Positions 26,701 through 35,551 of a stretch of DNA of 64,000 nt are shown piece by piece. The translations under genes and the position numbers were made by a program. A model generated the notes under the pieces. It did not search any database. It was not told the DNA's origin and saw only the letters and a list, made by a program, of their open reading frames with translations. This stretch comes from Glandiceps talaboti (Eukaryota > Hemichordata > Enteropneusta > Spengelidae): assembly GCF_964340395.1 (NCBI RefSeq), contig NC_135562.1, positions 19,589,626 to 19,653,625 of the forward strand. Direction: 5' to 3'. Position 1 is the stretch's first letter; each line of letters opens with the position of its first letter.

Positions 26701-27199
26701 TCAAAATCTACTTATAGCAGTCGTATTCATATATTTTGGAGCACCTAAAGAAACGTCCTGCAGTAAGGGAATTTTTTACCCATAATATTTGAACCAATTC
26801 TATTGTTTGTAGATGAATTACTGGTCCGGGAACGTTATTTTTACGTGACCCGGAAGTGTGGGTTTAAGCAGGTAGGCCGATCTTAAAATTAATCTGTAAT
26901 ACTATTTCGATATCACCAACAACGAAGGAACACTTGGGAAGGTCAAGATCGCCACGGCGGCCAAAGAGCGGAGAACAAAAATATTGGCGGGGGTCAAAAT
27001 GTTACATTATGTCAACACAGAGCTCTCGTGTAGTGATGTGTATGTTTTTTTCGTGTGAACATGCACCTCAAACTTGTCCAAGTACTGATGTGCTATATAT
27101 CAAAACAACGCATTCTGGGATATATTATTTTGCGAAAATGCAATTTTAAAGATGTGTTAATTACCTTGGTGTTGTCTGGACATGTACGGGCATCCTCAT
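15177..27199 (-). CDS. ncoa6: Nuclear receptor coactivator 6 (NCOA6) orthologue, four coding exons, 2077 aa predicted
   Basis: Exons on the minus strand: 27165-27199 (ATG at 27197-27199, preceded by an in-frame TGA), 22948-23075, 15996-21998 and 15177-15244 (stop TGA). All GT-AG junctions match in phase (2, 1, 1), and the total of 6234 nt is divisible by three. NCOA6 is a scaffold of the MLL3/MLL4 H3K4-methyltransferase coactivator complex. Identity rests on the N-terminal [14 protein letters not shown] and [10 protein letters not shown] block (aa about 70-110) and on [16 protein letters not shown], whose LVNLL (aa about 307-311) is the nuclear-receptor box; both are close to the vertebrate protein as I remember it. 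A basic [10 protein letters not shown] (aa about 183-192) follows a poly-Pro run. Poly-Q blocks span aa about 350-920, then a long Lys/Glu/Ser/Asp-rich disordered region, an [14 protein letters not shown] element, an Arg-Gly-rich segment, and a basic tail ([10 protein letters not shown]) from exon 4. Without the last splice the frame would end at 15976. Human NCOA6 has a similar length (2063 aa). Confidence 0.93.
15300..15405. repeat. (CA)n/(CATA)n microsatellite in NCOA6 intron 3
   Basis: CA and CATA repeats with short interruptions, just upstream (in transcript sense) of the last coding exon. Confidence 0.9.
15480..15960. repeat. Tandem repeat, about 115-bp unit (AACCCTTCCAATTG...GGTGTTAG)
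   Basis: Four degenerate copies with the order TTAAC(C)CTTCCA, ACTGGTGAGGTGTTAG, CAGTGTTAGCACTGAGCTAG and TAATGTTAACATAGG. The same family occurs in inverted orientation at 25240-26010 inside intron 1 of the same gene. Confidence 0.8.
18850..21115 (-). repeat. NCOA6 poly-glutamine coding tracts (CAA/CAG)n
   Basis: At least five long CAA/CAG-rich blocks: about 19017-19110, 19465-19600, 19850-20075, 20590-20770 and 20995-21110. They are mostly CAA with interspersed CAG. They explain the Leu- and Val-rich open frames on the plus strand, which are not genes. Confidence 0.9.
22540..22770. repeat. Three-copy tandem repeat in NCOA6 intron 2
   Basis: Units of about 65-80 bp share TGTACATCAGTGG, ATGTCAATTTGAGGACATAC and ACAGCTTCATGTA. 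Confidence 0.8.
23195..23572 (-). mobile_element. tRNA-derived SINE in NCOA6 intron 1
   Basis: On the minus strand the head has a box-A-like TGGTTAGCGTGA (plus 23538-23549) and a box B GGTTCGAGCCC (plus 23503-23513) at tRNA-like spacing. The body ends in a conserved tail with GCGCCTTGAGCA and CTATATAAGAACCCAACATT, then (ATT)n at 23200-23216. The tail resembles the shared 3' ends of CR1/L2-mobilised SINEs seen in many marine animals. It lies in the same orientation as the host gene. Confidence 0.7.
23690..24450. repeat. Minisatellite, about 26-27 bp unit (AGTCCCTTCCCTAGCTTGTA)
   Basis: About 25 copies of AGTCCCTTCCCT(A/C)G(C/T)TT followed by GTACTTACAA or ACACTTACATGTATAC. A 120-bp higher-order unit is repeated three times at 23975-24300. 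It lies in intron 1 of NCOA6. Open frames across it on both strands are repeat by-products. Confidence 0.9.
24451..25239. other. NCOA6 intron 1, low-complexity and unassigned
   Basis: Contains poly-G/poly-C runs at about 24472-24485 and 24560-24570 and scattered ACATGTA motifs. Two diverged copies of a segment (TAGCATCTTGACAGT plus GAGGTA) lie at about 24775 and 25027. No exon supported. Confidence 0.5.
25240..26010. repeat. Inverted copy of the 115-bp repeat family, interrupted by a MITE
   Basis: Units read AACTGGAAGGGTTAATACCTG and AGCTCAGTGCTAACACAAGGCTAGCACTAACA, the complement of the family at 15480-15960. The MITE at 25535-25971 splits the array. Confidence 0.75.
25535..25971. mobile_element. 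437-bp MITE with about 130-bp terminal inverted repeats
   Basis: The left end TTACAGCAGAAATATTGAAG matches the complement of the right end with one difference. Homology runs inwards through AAAAGACT, CATACACATTTTATGTTCCCC, AGATAGATA and GGCTTCCCACAGAC. The centre has no ORF. It is nested in a tandem repeat, so it is younger than the array. Confidence 0.85.
26011..27164. other. NCOA6 intron 1, 5' part
   Basis: No exon or repeat I can support. 26815-27000 has higher GC and a CCGGGAACG...ACCCGGAAG-like pair that could be ETS-type sites, but this is weak. Confidence 0.4.
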
Positions 27200-27480
27200 T
27201 CACTCCAAAATGCACCTTTTCACAATTATAATCGTGATGCTTTCATTTCTCGCCATACGTTATCGGTACACTGAGCATGCGCATGGATGTTTTGCATTTT
27301 TTAGAAAGAGTCTCTCTCTCCATCTCCAGAGGGCGTTGTTACAAGCGTGCGTCAGGCGTGCAGCACAGACGCTTGACATCATTCCACACAGATGATGATG
27401 GCATGGGCACGCGCTTCAACAACACTGTCACCTGTACACAAATATATAAATGTGGGAAAGGGTTGAAGCTTCCCAGGCCA
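27200..27480 (-). promoter_or_regulatory. Candidate NCOA6 5' UTR and promoter
   Basis: The segment just upstream of the NCOA6 ATG has more CpG than the surrounding DNA. It carries CATGCGCA at about 27279-27286, within one base of an NRF1 site, and CACGCGC further out. There is no TATA box. A CpG-type housekeeping promoter would suit this gene. The transcription start is not visible from sequence. Confidence 0.35.
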
Positions 27481-28199
27481 AACAATTCTAGTCAAACCAC
27501 AACAAATCAAAAACCACAAAATCAAACCCCAAATACACAACACCTTACGATCGACAACATAATTGAGTAACCTCACAACTAAAATAGAGAACACCGAAGA
27601 CGCAAATTAAAAAGATACGCTCAAAAGTATACAATTTTTTTGCCGATTTTAGGAACGTTCGGGCAAGGGACGAGCTCTTTACAACATCCGGGTCTTATAC
27701 AGTGTTTAGCGCGTACCAAGACGCGCACGACTACAGGTGTATTTGCGATACCCAAGGGCCAAGAGATGTTATATAACACGTGAACATAAAGTCGTAGGAA
27801 GTTATAATTCCTTATAAGTTGTGGAAAAATCAACTAAATTGAACAATAGTGCAAATGTGCAACCTTGCTAGTAGCCATGGTGATTTGATAGAACATTCGC
27901 CATGGTAACTGTTCAACAGATTAAACAGTACATCACAACTCAATTTTTACGCAACTATCATCATTATTATAACATTTTGTGTAAATATTACACTGTACTG
28001 TATGCAGTAAAATAATGATTCCATTTAGTACAATGACGGTAGTCGACGAACATCTACCCCAAGAAAAAAACGTTTGAAAAGTAAGATATCAGAAGCCTCG
28101 CAGTTGCATATCTTATTCAAACGTCATCATACAATCTTTCTTATGGTCTCTCACTGTCGAAAAAAGTTAGTTGTGTACCGCCATACACCATTTACCCTG

Positions 28200-28375
28200 A
28201 CATAAGCTTATATAGACGAGGACTGGGTATTTATTTTGGATTTTGGATTGATAACAATTTTATCATGATGATCGTGAAATGACACATGCCAAGTCTTTGT
28301 TTGTAAGTCAATCAAAGAAAAATCAACGTAAAAAAATGTTTGTTCTTGTACGTACAATAACAAACTTTTAGCTTT
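28200..28375. repeat. Dispersed repeat ending in a GTACGTAC palindrome, copy 1
   Basis: Shares GAAAT(G/A)ACA, CCAAGTC and the palindromic end TGTTTGTT-TTGTACGTACAA-TAACAAAC with 63540-63690. The palindrome here (about 28337-28366) has one mismatch; in the second copy it is perfect. Confidence 0.6.
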
Positions 28376-28848
28376 TTTGTAATCTATTGAGTTTCAAACA
28401 CAGACTTTATCAATGTTATTTCACATTCATTTATTAAGTAGGAAGCCACGATAAATTGTTTTATATTATATTAGAAATCCAAAATGAATACCAGATCGTA
28501 ATCCATATAAATAGATGTAAAATCCTACGTTTCGAATAAATATTCTTTTTCAAAGGAAAAATCGAGAGATACAGAAATGTTAGTTTAATACCTGAACATA
28601 TCTGAATGTAATGGAACAAAACCGCGCGTGATATATAAACAGTTATACGTGGGAAAAGTTCTAATATTCGCACGCACCAAATAGAACCCAATAGAATACA
28701 CCTGAAATTTAAAAAATACCCTGATTAGATTGGGAAAGACGAGAATAATCTATTATTTCCAAGGGGTTCTAGCGTTCCAAGACGGAAAATGATTTCTTCT
28801 TCCTTTAACCTCAATACTTTCTCATCACCAGAAACCTTACAACATAAG

Positions 28849-29147
28849 GAGCATGGAATTGATTGATCGATCGATCGATTATAAGGAAATAAGAGGTGAA
28901 TAATGGACGAGATGTCTTTATTTAGTCAATAAGGAGAGAATTATATACAACTGAAAGTGAGAAAAGTAGCAAGGGAAAGAAGAAATTGTTTTTATATCAC
29001 TACAAAAATCAATGAGTCAATAGATCAACATCACACACAAAATAAGTTTTATTTCACCAAAAATATCAATCATTCAATCGATCAACCATTCACCCAAATA
29101 ATAAATCAATCAATAAATCGATCGATCGATCAATCAATTCCATGCTC
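28849..29147. repeat. Foldback element with 32-bp perfect inverted ends
   Basis: Arms at 28849-28880 and 29116-29147 are perfect complements. Each begins GAGCATGGAATTGATTGATC and continues in GATC repeats. The interior is AT-rich and non-coding. Confidence 0.75.
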
Positions 29148-29559
29148 ACTGCACCCTGTGGTGTGCTTATGATTGCATTGAACTTTGATATTTTGATCTC
29201 CTGGGAAGTGTGAGAGATTAGGCTGTTGTGTTATTTCTCTGGAAAACTTCGAACTTTCATGTTCTTTTAACATCGAGCTGATACATGATTTTAAAATGCA
29301 GTCTATCAACCACCATTGTGAAATTATTCAAAACTATATCACTCGGTGTAGACATGCAGATAGGAAGGACTTTCTGCCTTCATGATGGAGGTACCTACGT
29401 TCCGGATTTTTCATGAAGGCGCAACATTGCACAAATATCCATCATCCATCTAATAGTATTAGACTCTAGCTTAGATGCAACACACTTTTTGAACGATATT
29501 ATCCTGATGAAAAGTACTGTGTACTTGCGAAGTCTAATATTAAATATAGTGATATGAGA

Positions 29560-29826
29560 GGCAGAGAGTCGGAGATAAAGACAAAGGCAGTGACAGACAG
29601 ACGGAAAGAAAGACAGACAGACAACCAGGCACACACACACGCGTGCGAGTGCGCGAGCGCGCGCACGCACACACACACCCTGCAAATCGCTTTTAAGATG
29701 GAAGAAATTCAAAAGAAACTAAAATCCACCCATAGCACATGATATATGCCACAGACGCAACCACATACAAACAGACACAGACAGACAGACAGACAGATAC
29801 AGACACAGAGAGGGACAAAGACAGGC

Positions 29827-29881
<55 letters not shown>

Positions 29882-29885
29882 GCGA
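29560..29885. repeat. (ACAG)n/(AGAC)n and (CA)n microsatellites
   Basis: Interrupted AGAC/ACAG repeats at 29600-29625 and 29775-29882, with a CACACA/GCGCGC block between. Confidence 0.9.
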
Positions 29886-30298
29886 CACATAGAGGCACAG
29901 AGATAGTTAAGAATGTCATGTTTGAAGATACCAAGACGTAATTTATATTCATACAATAAAACAAAGACAATTGCAGTCAAACAATAGTTATAATGATCTC
30001 AAAATGAAATGTATAGAATCATTTTACGGCAGACATCTGTTCAATGGCCTTCATTATATGGTATTCTGATCATCAAGTTTAACAGTGACATGTTGAAGTT
30101 CCCAATCACCATCATCACTTAAGATAGAGAAGGTTTGAATCTGTTGGTAAGACGGAATGATATTGCATAAACATATATGTATATATTTATTGTTGGAGAA
30201 TTTTGAATTCTGTACAAATAATTTGCCAATGAATCTTTATCTATTCATTTGAAAGTACTTCAGTACAGTGTGGAAAAGTGCTATATAATAATCAACAT

Positions 30299-30300
30299 CG

Positions 30301-30338
<38 letters not shown>
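30299..30338. repeat. (CAT)n microsatellite at the LINE 3' flank
   Basis: Thirteen TCA/ATC triplets, preceded by CATCG and by a SINE-tail-like GTGGAAAAGTGCTATATAAT segment (30270-30290). It matches the (CAT)n(CGT)n tract at 57180-57245 on the other side of the LINE. Confidence 0.9.
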
Positions 30339-30560
30339 TTTTAAAGGAACATTTATTCCTGTTTAAACCCTGTTACAATTAAAAAAGGCTAAAAATACAT
30401 ACAAGGGTAGCAGGGGGAAACATACTCTAGTAGAGTATACGGTGCGATTATAATGTCTCGGAAGATTCTATAATTCAACAAATACATAGGTGTAAACGGT
30501 ACATGTAGTATCGGGAAAAAATCTTTAAGTTGTAATGGAACAGTTACTGTACTATTGTGT

Positions 30561-33500
30561 TTAAAAATCAATCTGGAGTTGACCGTTGGTGACCTTGCAT
30601 ATTGCGTCATTGATAGCCCATGTTGATTCAAACAGTTCTATGTTGTGTTCTTGTCGGTAATGTTCATATTCAAACGATAATTTTGCTCGAAAGCGTGTTT
30701 TGAAGATTTCCATGGGATCTATTGGTGTCGCGTCTTTCATTTTATTTCCTCTTGCTAGGTGGATTGACATCTTTGCTGTAGATGTAATATACGTGAACAA
30801 GTGAAGCGTTCGTTTGTCTGGAAATGTTCTACTCTTACTTGGTGGGTTGATCATGAACCAATGTCCTGGGATTTTGCGATTATCGGTGGAAAGTTGTGTT
30901 GATATCCTGGTTACGAAGACGAGCAGTTGTTGGATGTTTGGGCATTCTAAGAATGTATGCAGCAATGAGTCTGCGTTGCCACACAGTGAACAGTTTGGAT
31001 CTGATCGTAGTCCTGCGTTGTAAAGGAAGTTACCGGTGGTGTAGGCGCCGTGTATAATTCTCCATTGTAGGTCGCCCTCTCTCTTCGTTATTGATGGGTG
31101 ATAACATGCTTTAAAGTTTGGTTTTATCGATGTTGGCAGACTCAGGATGTCTCTCCAAACTGTATCGAGTTTGGTAGGTAGTTTGTTTTCATGTAGAACG
31201 GATATGAGATATCTGTAGATAGCCCCTCTCTCTATTTTGTAAAGTGCTAAGTTTAGTTCTATTGATTGATGTAGTTCGAATGAATAGGTTGTTTCCAGAG
31301 AGTCGTTGGGGAGGTTGCTACTGAAGAAATCGGCGATTGTTGTTTTTATATTTGTCGGAATTGCGCGATGTAGAACTTCCAGGGAAAGGGTGAGGATACG
31401 ATTGGAGTGTATTTTTACTCTGTGTTGAATATCTGTTGTATTCAGCCAGCGTTTGTTGTCAGTGTCGATAAGGTCGGCGATGGTTGTAATACCTGCGTCT
31501 ACGAAGTGGTTTAAGGTGAAGGGGCACGATCGGATAGGATGTAGTATTAAAGGATTTTGAAAAAGTGGTTCTTTAAGAATGTCTGACAGGGTTGTTGGCC
31601 CTCCTTTACGTATTTTTTCGGTCGAGTTCCAGGTGCGTAAGATTCCGCGGTAGTAGTCTGGAATGCGTGTCTTACGTGCGTCGACATTAGTTGTCAAGAG
31701 TAACTGTCGGCCGTACCGTAGATTTGCAACTTTGTTTAGGAAGTAGTCCATAAAGTGGAAGGTTGGGTGTGGATAATCGTTGTATAAATACCGTTGAATG
31801 TGACTTAAGCGGAATGCTGACAGACGAGTTTCAATGTTGATTAGGCCTTGTCCACCTTTAATCAGGGGTAGGTATAAGGTTTCTGCTGGTACCCAGTGGC
31901 GACCTTGCCAAACGAATTGGAGAAATAACGATTGGAGAAATGCAATATCATGTTTAGTTGGGGTAATGCATACGAATCTGTGGAGCAGTTTTGAAGCGAT
32001 CAATTGGTTTACGACGAGTACCCGTCCTCTATATGACATATAGGGCACGAAAGTTGACCAATATTTTATTTTATTTTCGGAAATATTAACTAGATCGGTC
32101 ACGTTTTTTCTGTGGTAAGCGTCATTGTTGCCTAGGTATAATCCTAATAGTTTTAGGCCGTCTGCATTCCATTTTATACCCAGAGGGTGGTTAGTCCGGT
32201 CGCGCCAACTTCCTACCCACAATCCCTTTGTTTTTTCGAAGTTTACTTTCGCGTTCGACGCCTTTTCGTATGTGTTGAGACAAATCTTTAGTTTTGTGAA
32301 GTCTTCGTTTTTTGTTATCATAGTTTCCACGTCGTCAGCATACGCAGAGAGAGAAAAAGTATGTTTAGGAGTGCTAGGTATGATTAGTCCGGTGATGCTA
32401 GTTGATTGTCTTATTTTGTCAAGGAGTGGTTCTAAAGCGATCACGTAAAGTTGACCCGAAAGAGAGCACCCTTGACGAACTCCACGTTTTATGTCGATTG
32501 GCGCGGTAAGAGAATTGTTAATACGGATCAGGGATTGAATATCTGCGTAGAGTACTTTAATGTAGCTTATAAAACGATCTCCAAAACCGAAAGACTTCAG
32601 GGTGTTGAACAAGTAATCGTGGTGTACGCGGTCAAAAGCTTTTTCCTGGTCTAGGGCTACTATTCCTAATGGCTTGTCTGAATTGTTGGCGTAATAGATG
32701 CTGTCTCTTAGTAGGTGTATGTTATCGAAGATGTGGCGTCCGGGGATGCTACAAGTTTGGTCTTTATGGATAATTGTGGCGATGACGGAACGAAGACGTA
32801 TTGAAAGAGCTTTTGCTAGAATTTTATAGTCACTGCACAATAAACTGATAGGTCTCCAATTTTTTACCATAGTGTTGTCGCCTTGTTTAGGATGTAAACT
32901 AATTACTGCTCTTCTGCATGACAATGGAAGTTTTCCATTTTCAAGTGAGTGGTTGAGTACTTGGTGTAGATCTTTGCCCAAAACGGGCCAAAAGGTTTTG
33001 TAGAACTCACTGGGCAAGCCGTCAATTCCCGGGCTGCGATCTGTTGACAATTGTGATACCGCGTTGGATAGTTCTTCGTAGGTTATCTTGTTATCAAGGT
33101 AATCGCGGTCGGATTCGTTTAATTGTGGTAGATTTCTAAGGATTGTTTTTTGTGCTGTTTGGTCGATGGGAGATGGTGTGTATAGGTTTTGATAGAAGTC
33201 GGAGATGATATCACGTATTTCGTTCTTATCTTCTGTAATTGTTTCGTCGGTGCGTTTAAGGTGAATAATTGGTTTAGAACGACCCTTATATTGTTCAAGC
33301 GAGTAGAAGAATTTGTTGGAAACATCACTGTCTTGGAGTAAGCGGTGTCGTGCTCTAACAGCTGCTCCTTTACTCTCGATATTAACTAATCGTGTAAGAA
33401 TGTTTACCTTTTCATGGTATTCAGTATTTACGTTATTGTCTTGATGCATTTTTTCCTCCAACTGGCGAATCTCTTTTTCCAGCTGTATTTTGTACTGTTT

Positions 33501-34427
33501 GTGATCGTGCTGCTTAGCGATGCAGTATTGTTGCGTAAGAAGTTTTATTTTTAGTTTCCCTATTTCCCACCATGTCAATAAATCTGCATATTTGCACTTT
33601 TGGTTAGCCCAGCTGGGCCAGAAGTGTTCTATTAGTTCGACGTAACTTTCTTGTTTGAGAATATCCGTGTTGAGATACCATACTGGACTGTGTTTATTAA
33701 TGTTCTTTTGTGATATAGTTAATGTAACAAGTGAGTGATCTGAGAATGCTAGTGTAGAATTCTGAATAGCGACTGTGGTAATTCGTGTTTTCATCCATTT
33801 ACTGATATATATTTTGTCTAGACGAGCCTTGGCGTTGTTTCTATGCCAAGTGTAGTTCTGGGAGTTACCATGGTAATGCCGCCAGCTGTCCAAGAGTTTG
33901 TGTTGGTGCGTTAGTTTTCCTAGTAGTTTCGCTGTACGAGGATTTGATTCTGAGCAGTTTATTCTGTCGAGGTCGGGATCGAGAGTACAATTAAAGTCAC
34001 CTCCCATTATTACTGGGTCTTCATTTAGGCTTTTAAGCAAAGAGTTAAGACGGGCGAAGCAATATAAACGTTCGTTGGCGTTTGTGTGTGCGTAGACGTT
34101 GATAATGTGAACAGGTGAATCATTGACTTTTACGTGGGTGTGCAGTATGTGGCCTGGGATGGGTTCAGATTTCCGAATTATGTCTATCTTAGATTTAGAT
34201 GAAAATAAAATTGCTACACCGGCACTGTTATTAGTTCCGTGTGATAGGATACATTTTCCTCTCCAAACAAACGGCCATAAACGTTCATCAGTGGTTATTG
34301 AATGTGTTTCCTGTAGGAGGTATATCTCGACTGGGTTCGACTGTTTCAGGTATTCAAAAAGCCGATAGCGTTTTAATGAGTCTCGACATCCACGAACGTT
34401 AAGTGTTAAGCACGACAAAGACGCCAT
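30561..34427 (-). CDS. LINE ORF2: APE endonuclease plus reverse transcriptase, 1288 aa, intact
   Basis: Starts at the ATG at 34425-34427, 8 nt after the ORF1 stop, and ends in TAA/TGA-type stop at 30561. The endonuclease occupies residues 1-240: LLQETH (Glu40), GGDFNCTLDPDLDR (Asp144, Asn146) and SDHSL (229-231). The reverse transcriptase spans about 450-800: SPGIDGLP, WRPISLL (524-530), motif A VALDQEKAFD (Asp593), motif B RGVRQGCSLSG and motif C YADD (696-699). A C-terminal CSLCGNADSLLHTFLEC provides the Cys-His motif typical of L1/Tx1 proteins. Target-primed reverse transcription in the nucleus is the family role. No stop or frameshift breaks the frame, so the protein could be functional, although the element's ORF1 is disrupted. 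The length is normal for the clade. Confidence 0.93.
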   Translation of the reverse strand: MASLSCLTLNVRGCRDSLKRYRLFEYLKQSNPVEIYLLQETHSITTDERLWPFVWRGKCILSHGTNNSAGVAILFSSKSKIDIIRKSEPIPGHILHTHVKVNDSPVHIINVYAHTNANERLYCFARLNSLLKSLNEDPVIMGGDFNCTLDPDLDRINCSESNPRTAKLLGKLTHQHKLLDSWRHYHGNSQNYTWHRNNAKARLDKIYISKWMKTRITTVAIQNSTLAFSDHSLVTLTISQKNINKHSPVWYLNTDILKQESYVELIEHFWPSWANQKCKYADLLTWWEIGKLKIKLLTQQYCIAKQHDHKQYKIQLEKEIRQLEEKMHQDNNVNTEYHEKVNILTRLVNIESKGAAVRARHRLLQDSDVSNKFFYSLEQYKGRSKPIIHLKRTDETITEDKNEIRDIISDFYQNLYTPSPIDQTAQKTILRNLPQLNESDRDYLDNKITYEELSNAVSQLSTDRSPGIDGLPSEFYKTFWPVLGKDLHQVLNHSLENGKLPLSCRRAVISLHPKQGDNTMVKNWRPISLLCSDYKILAKALSIRLRSVIATIIHKDQTCSIPGRHIFDNIHLLRDSIYYANNSDKPLGIVALDQEKAFDRVHHDYLFNTLKSFGFGDRFISYIKVLYADIQSLIRINNSLTAPIDIKRGVRQGCSLSGQLYVIALEPLLDKIRQSTSITGLIIPSTPKHTFSLSAYADDVETMITKNEDFTKLKICLNTYEKASNAKVNFEKTKGLWVGSWRDRTNHPLGIKWNADGLKLLGLYLGNNDAYHRKNVTDLVNISENKIKYWSTFVPYMSYRGRVLVVNQLIASKLLHRFVCITPTKHDIAFLQSLFLQFVWQGRHWVPAETLYLPLIKGGQGLINIETRLSAFRLSHIQRYLYNDYPHPTFHFMDYFLNKVANLRYGRQLLLTTNVDARKTRIPDYYRGILRTWNSTEKIRKGGPTTLSDILKEPLFQNPLILHPIRSCPFTLNHFVDAGITTIADLIDTDNKRWLNTTDIQHRVKIHSNRILTLSLEVLHRAIPTNIKTTIADFFSSNLPNDSLETTYSFELHQSIELNLALYKIERGAIYRYLISVLHENKLPTKLDTVWRDILSLPTSIKPNFKACYHPSITKREGDLQWRIIHGAYTTGNFLYNAGLRSDPNCSLCGNADSLLHTFLECPNIQQLLVFVTRISTQLSTDNRKIPGHWFMINPPSKSRTFPDKRTLHLFTYITSTAKMSIHLARGNKMKDATPIDPMEIFKTRFRAKLSFEYEHYRQEHNIELFESTWAINDAICKVTNGQLQIDF

Positions 34428-34435
34428 TGCTAGCG

Positions 34436-34729
34436 TTACTTGGATGAGGTAGTTTGACGAGTTGAAACTGAATGCGTTGATTGAGTGTTCGGACCGATTG
34501 TTGCTCTACCTGTTGTTTTCATGTGTGATCTAATTTTAGTTACCATTTTGTAAATGCGTGCTTTTTGTGCGGCACTCATTGTTTCAGTTGAGCGATAGTG
34601 TAGTAAACTTTTGGAAAGATCTTTCAAGTTAGGACTGAAGTCGAAGCATTTTTCGATGAACTTTCTAGAGTGTTTAGTATCTTCTAAAAATTCTTCGATT
34701 GCCGATGAGGAGCATCTAGTGCAAGATAT
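34436..34729 (-). pseudogene. LINE ORF1, C-terminal segment
   Basis: An open frame runs from the insertion boundary to TAA at 34436-34438. It encodes about 97 residues including CTRCSSSAIEEFLEDTKH and a basic helix (AQKARIYKMVTKIRSH). It has no start codon of its own. It fits as the missing end of the ORF1 found at 55641-56971: same strand, correct order, and directly before ORF2. It is separated from that part by the 20.9-kb element. Confidence 0.75.
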
Positions 34730-34791
34730 GGGGCTGAATTGGTTTTATTTTTTCTCTCCGCTACGTAGCGAAGGGTAGCGAAGGTAGCGAG
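34730..34791 (+). repeat. Left terminal inverted repeat of the 20.9-kb element
   Basis: GGGGCTGAATTGG, T-rich stretch, CGCTACGTAGCG palindrome, then two GGTAGCGA units. It pairs with 55579-55640. Confidence 0.8.
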
Positions 34792-34797
34792 ATTCAA

Positions 34798-35160
34798 AAC
34801 TTACTCTTTTACATTCAGACACATTTTAGGAATCTACATTATACATCAGACTGTATTACCGTCATGTTTTTTGCACAAAATAAATGGTGTACATCGTGTT
34901 ACCCGTGTTTTATTTCTGCACTCCTTTTTTGGCCGTGGAAGTACACCGACCGAGTCACCACTTGCGTTACAAACAGACAACCGTGATCCCACTTGTTCAA
35001 ATTCTAAACGTACCCTTTTACATTCCAACACATTCAATGATTATACATTGAATATACTGTATTACGGTTACACTAAATGGTGTACATCGTGTTACAACCG
35101 CGCTGTATCTCTGCACTAATTTTCTCCATGGAAGTACACTGCATGAGTAAACAGGCCTTG
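34798..35160. repeat. Direct repeat of about 200 bp next to the left TIR
   Basis: Two diverged copies, from about 34803 and 35009. Shared segments are CTTTTACATTC, ACTGTATTAC, AAATGGTGTACATCGTGTTAC and TTTTCTCCATGGAAGTACAC-like ends. Confidence 0.7.
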
Positions 35161-35227
35161 CGTTGCGTTGCGTACACATGCAGAGTCTGGTTACGTGTAC
35201 GTTGCGTTGTACATGTTGTATTCATCC

Positions 35228-35335
35228 TAGAAGTCAGAGGTCAGAGGTCGAGATAAAAGCCAGCTCCATTCTCCAGCTGTATCGTCATTTTGTCCCCGGG
35301 TTTTAGCTCTCTACTATATCATCGTAAGTACTTTT
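35228..35335 (+). promoter_or_regulatory. Candidate promoter and non-coding first exon of the element's gene
   Basis: AGAGGTCAGAGGTCGAG (two AGGTC half-sites) is followed by the TATA-like GATAAAAG at about 35252. About 70 bp on is a consensus donor ATC|GTAAGT at 35323/35324. The next plus-strand acceptor upstream of coding sequence is at 40010. The assignment is inference from signal order. Confidence 0.4.
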
Positions 35336-35551
35336 TTATATTTCTCTTTTCGTTTACACGTAAGTATGTACGTTATGTTCTACTTACGCTCTCCCAGCCC
35401 ATCTCTCCACTATTTCTGTACTAAAAATTACAGTTTGTTGCTTGACACATCTTCAACACCAGTCAAATAAAAGCTATGTCTTTGTTGAGACTTGACCTGT
35501 CAGTTTTACAACTTATGCATACCATCTTATTATCTGATAACGCTATTTTTA

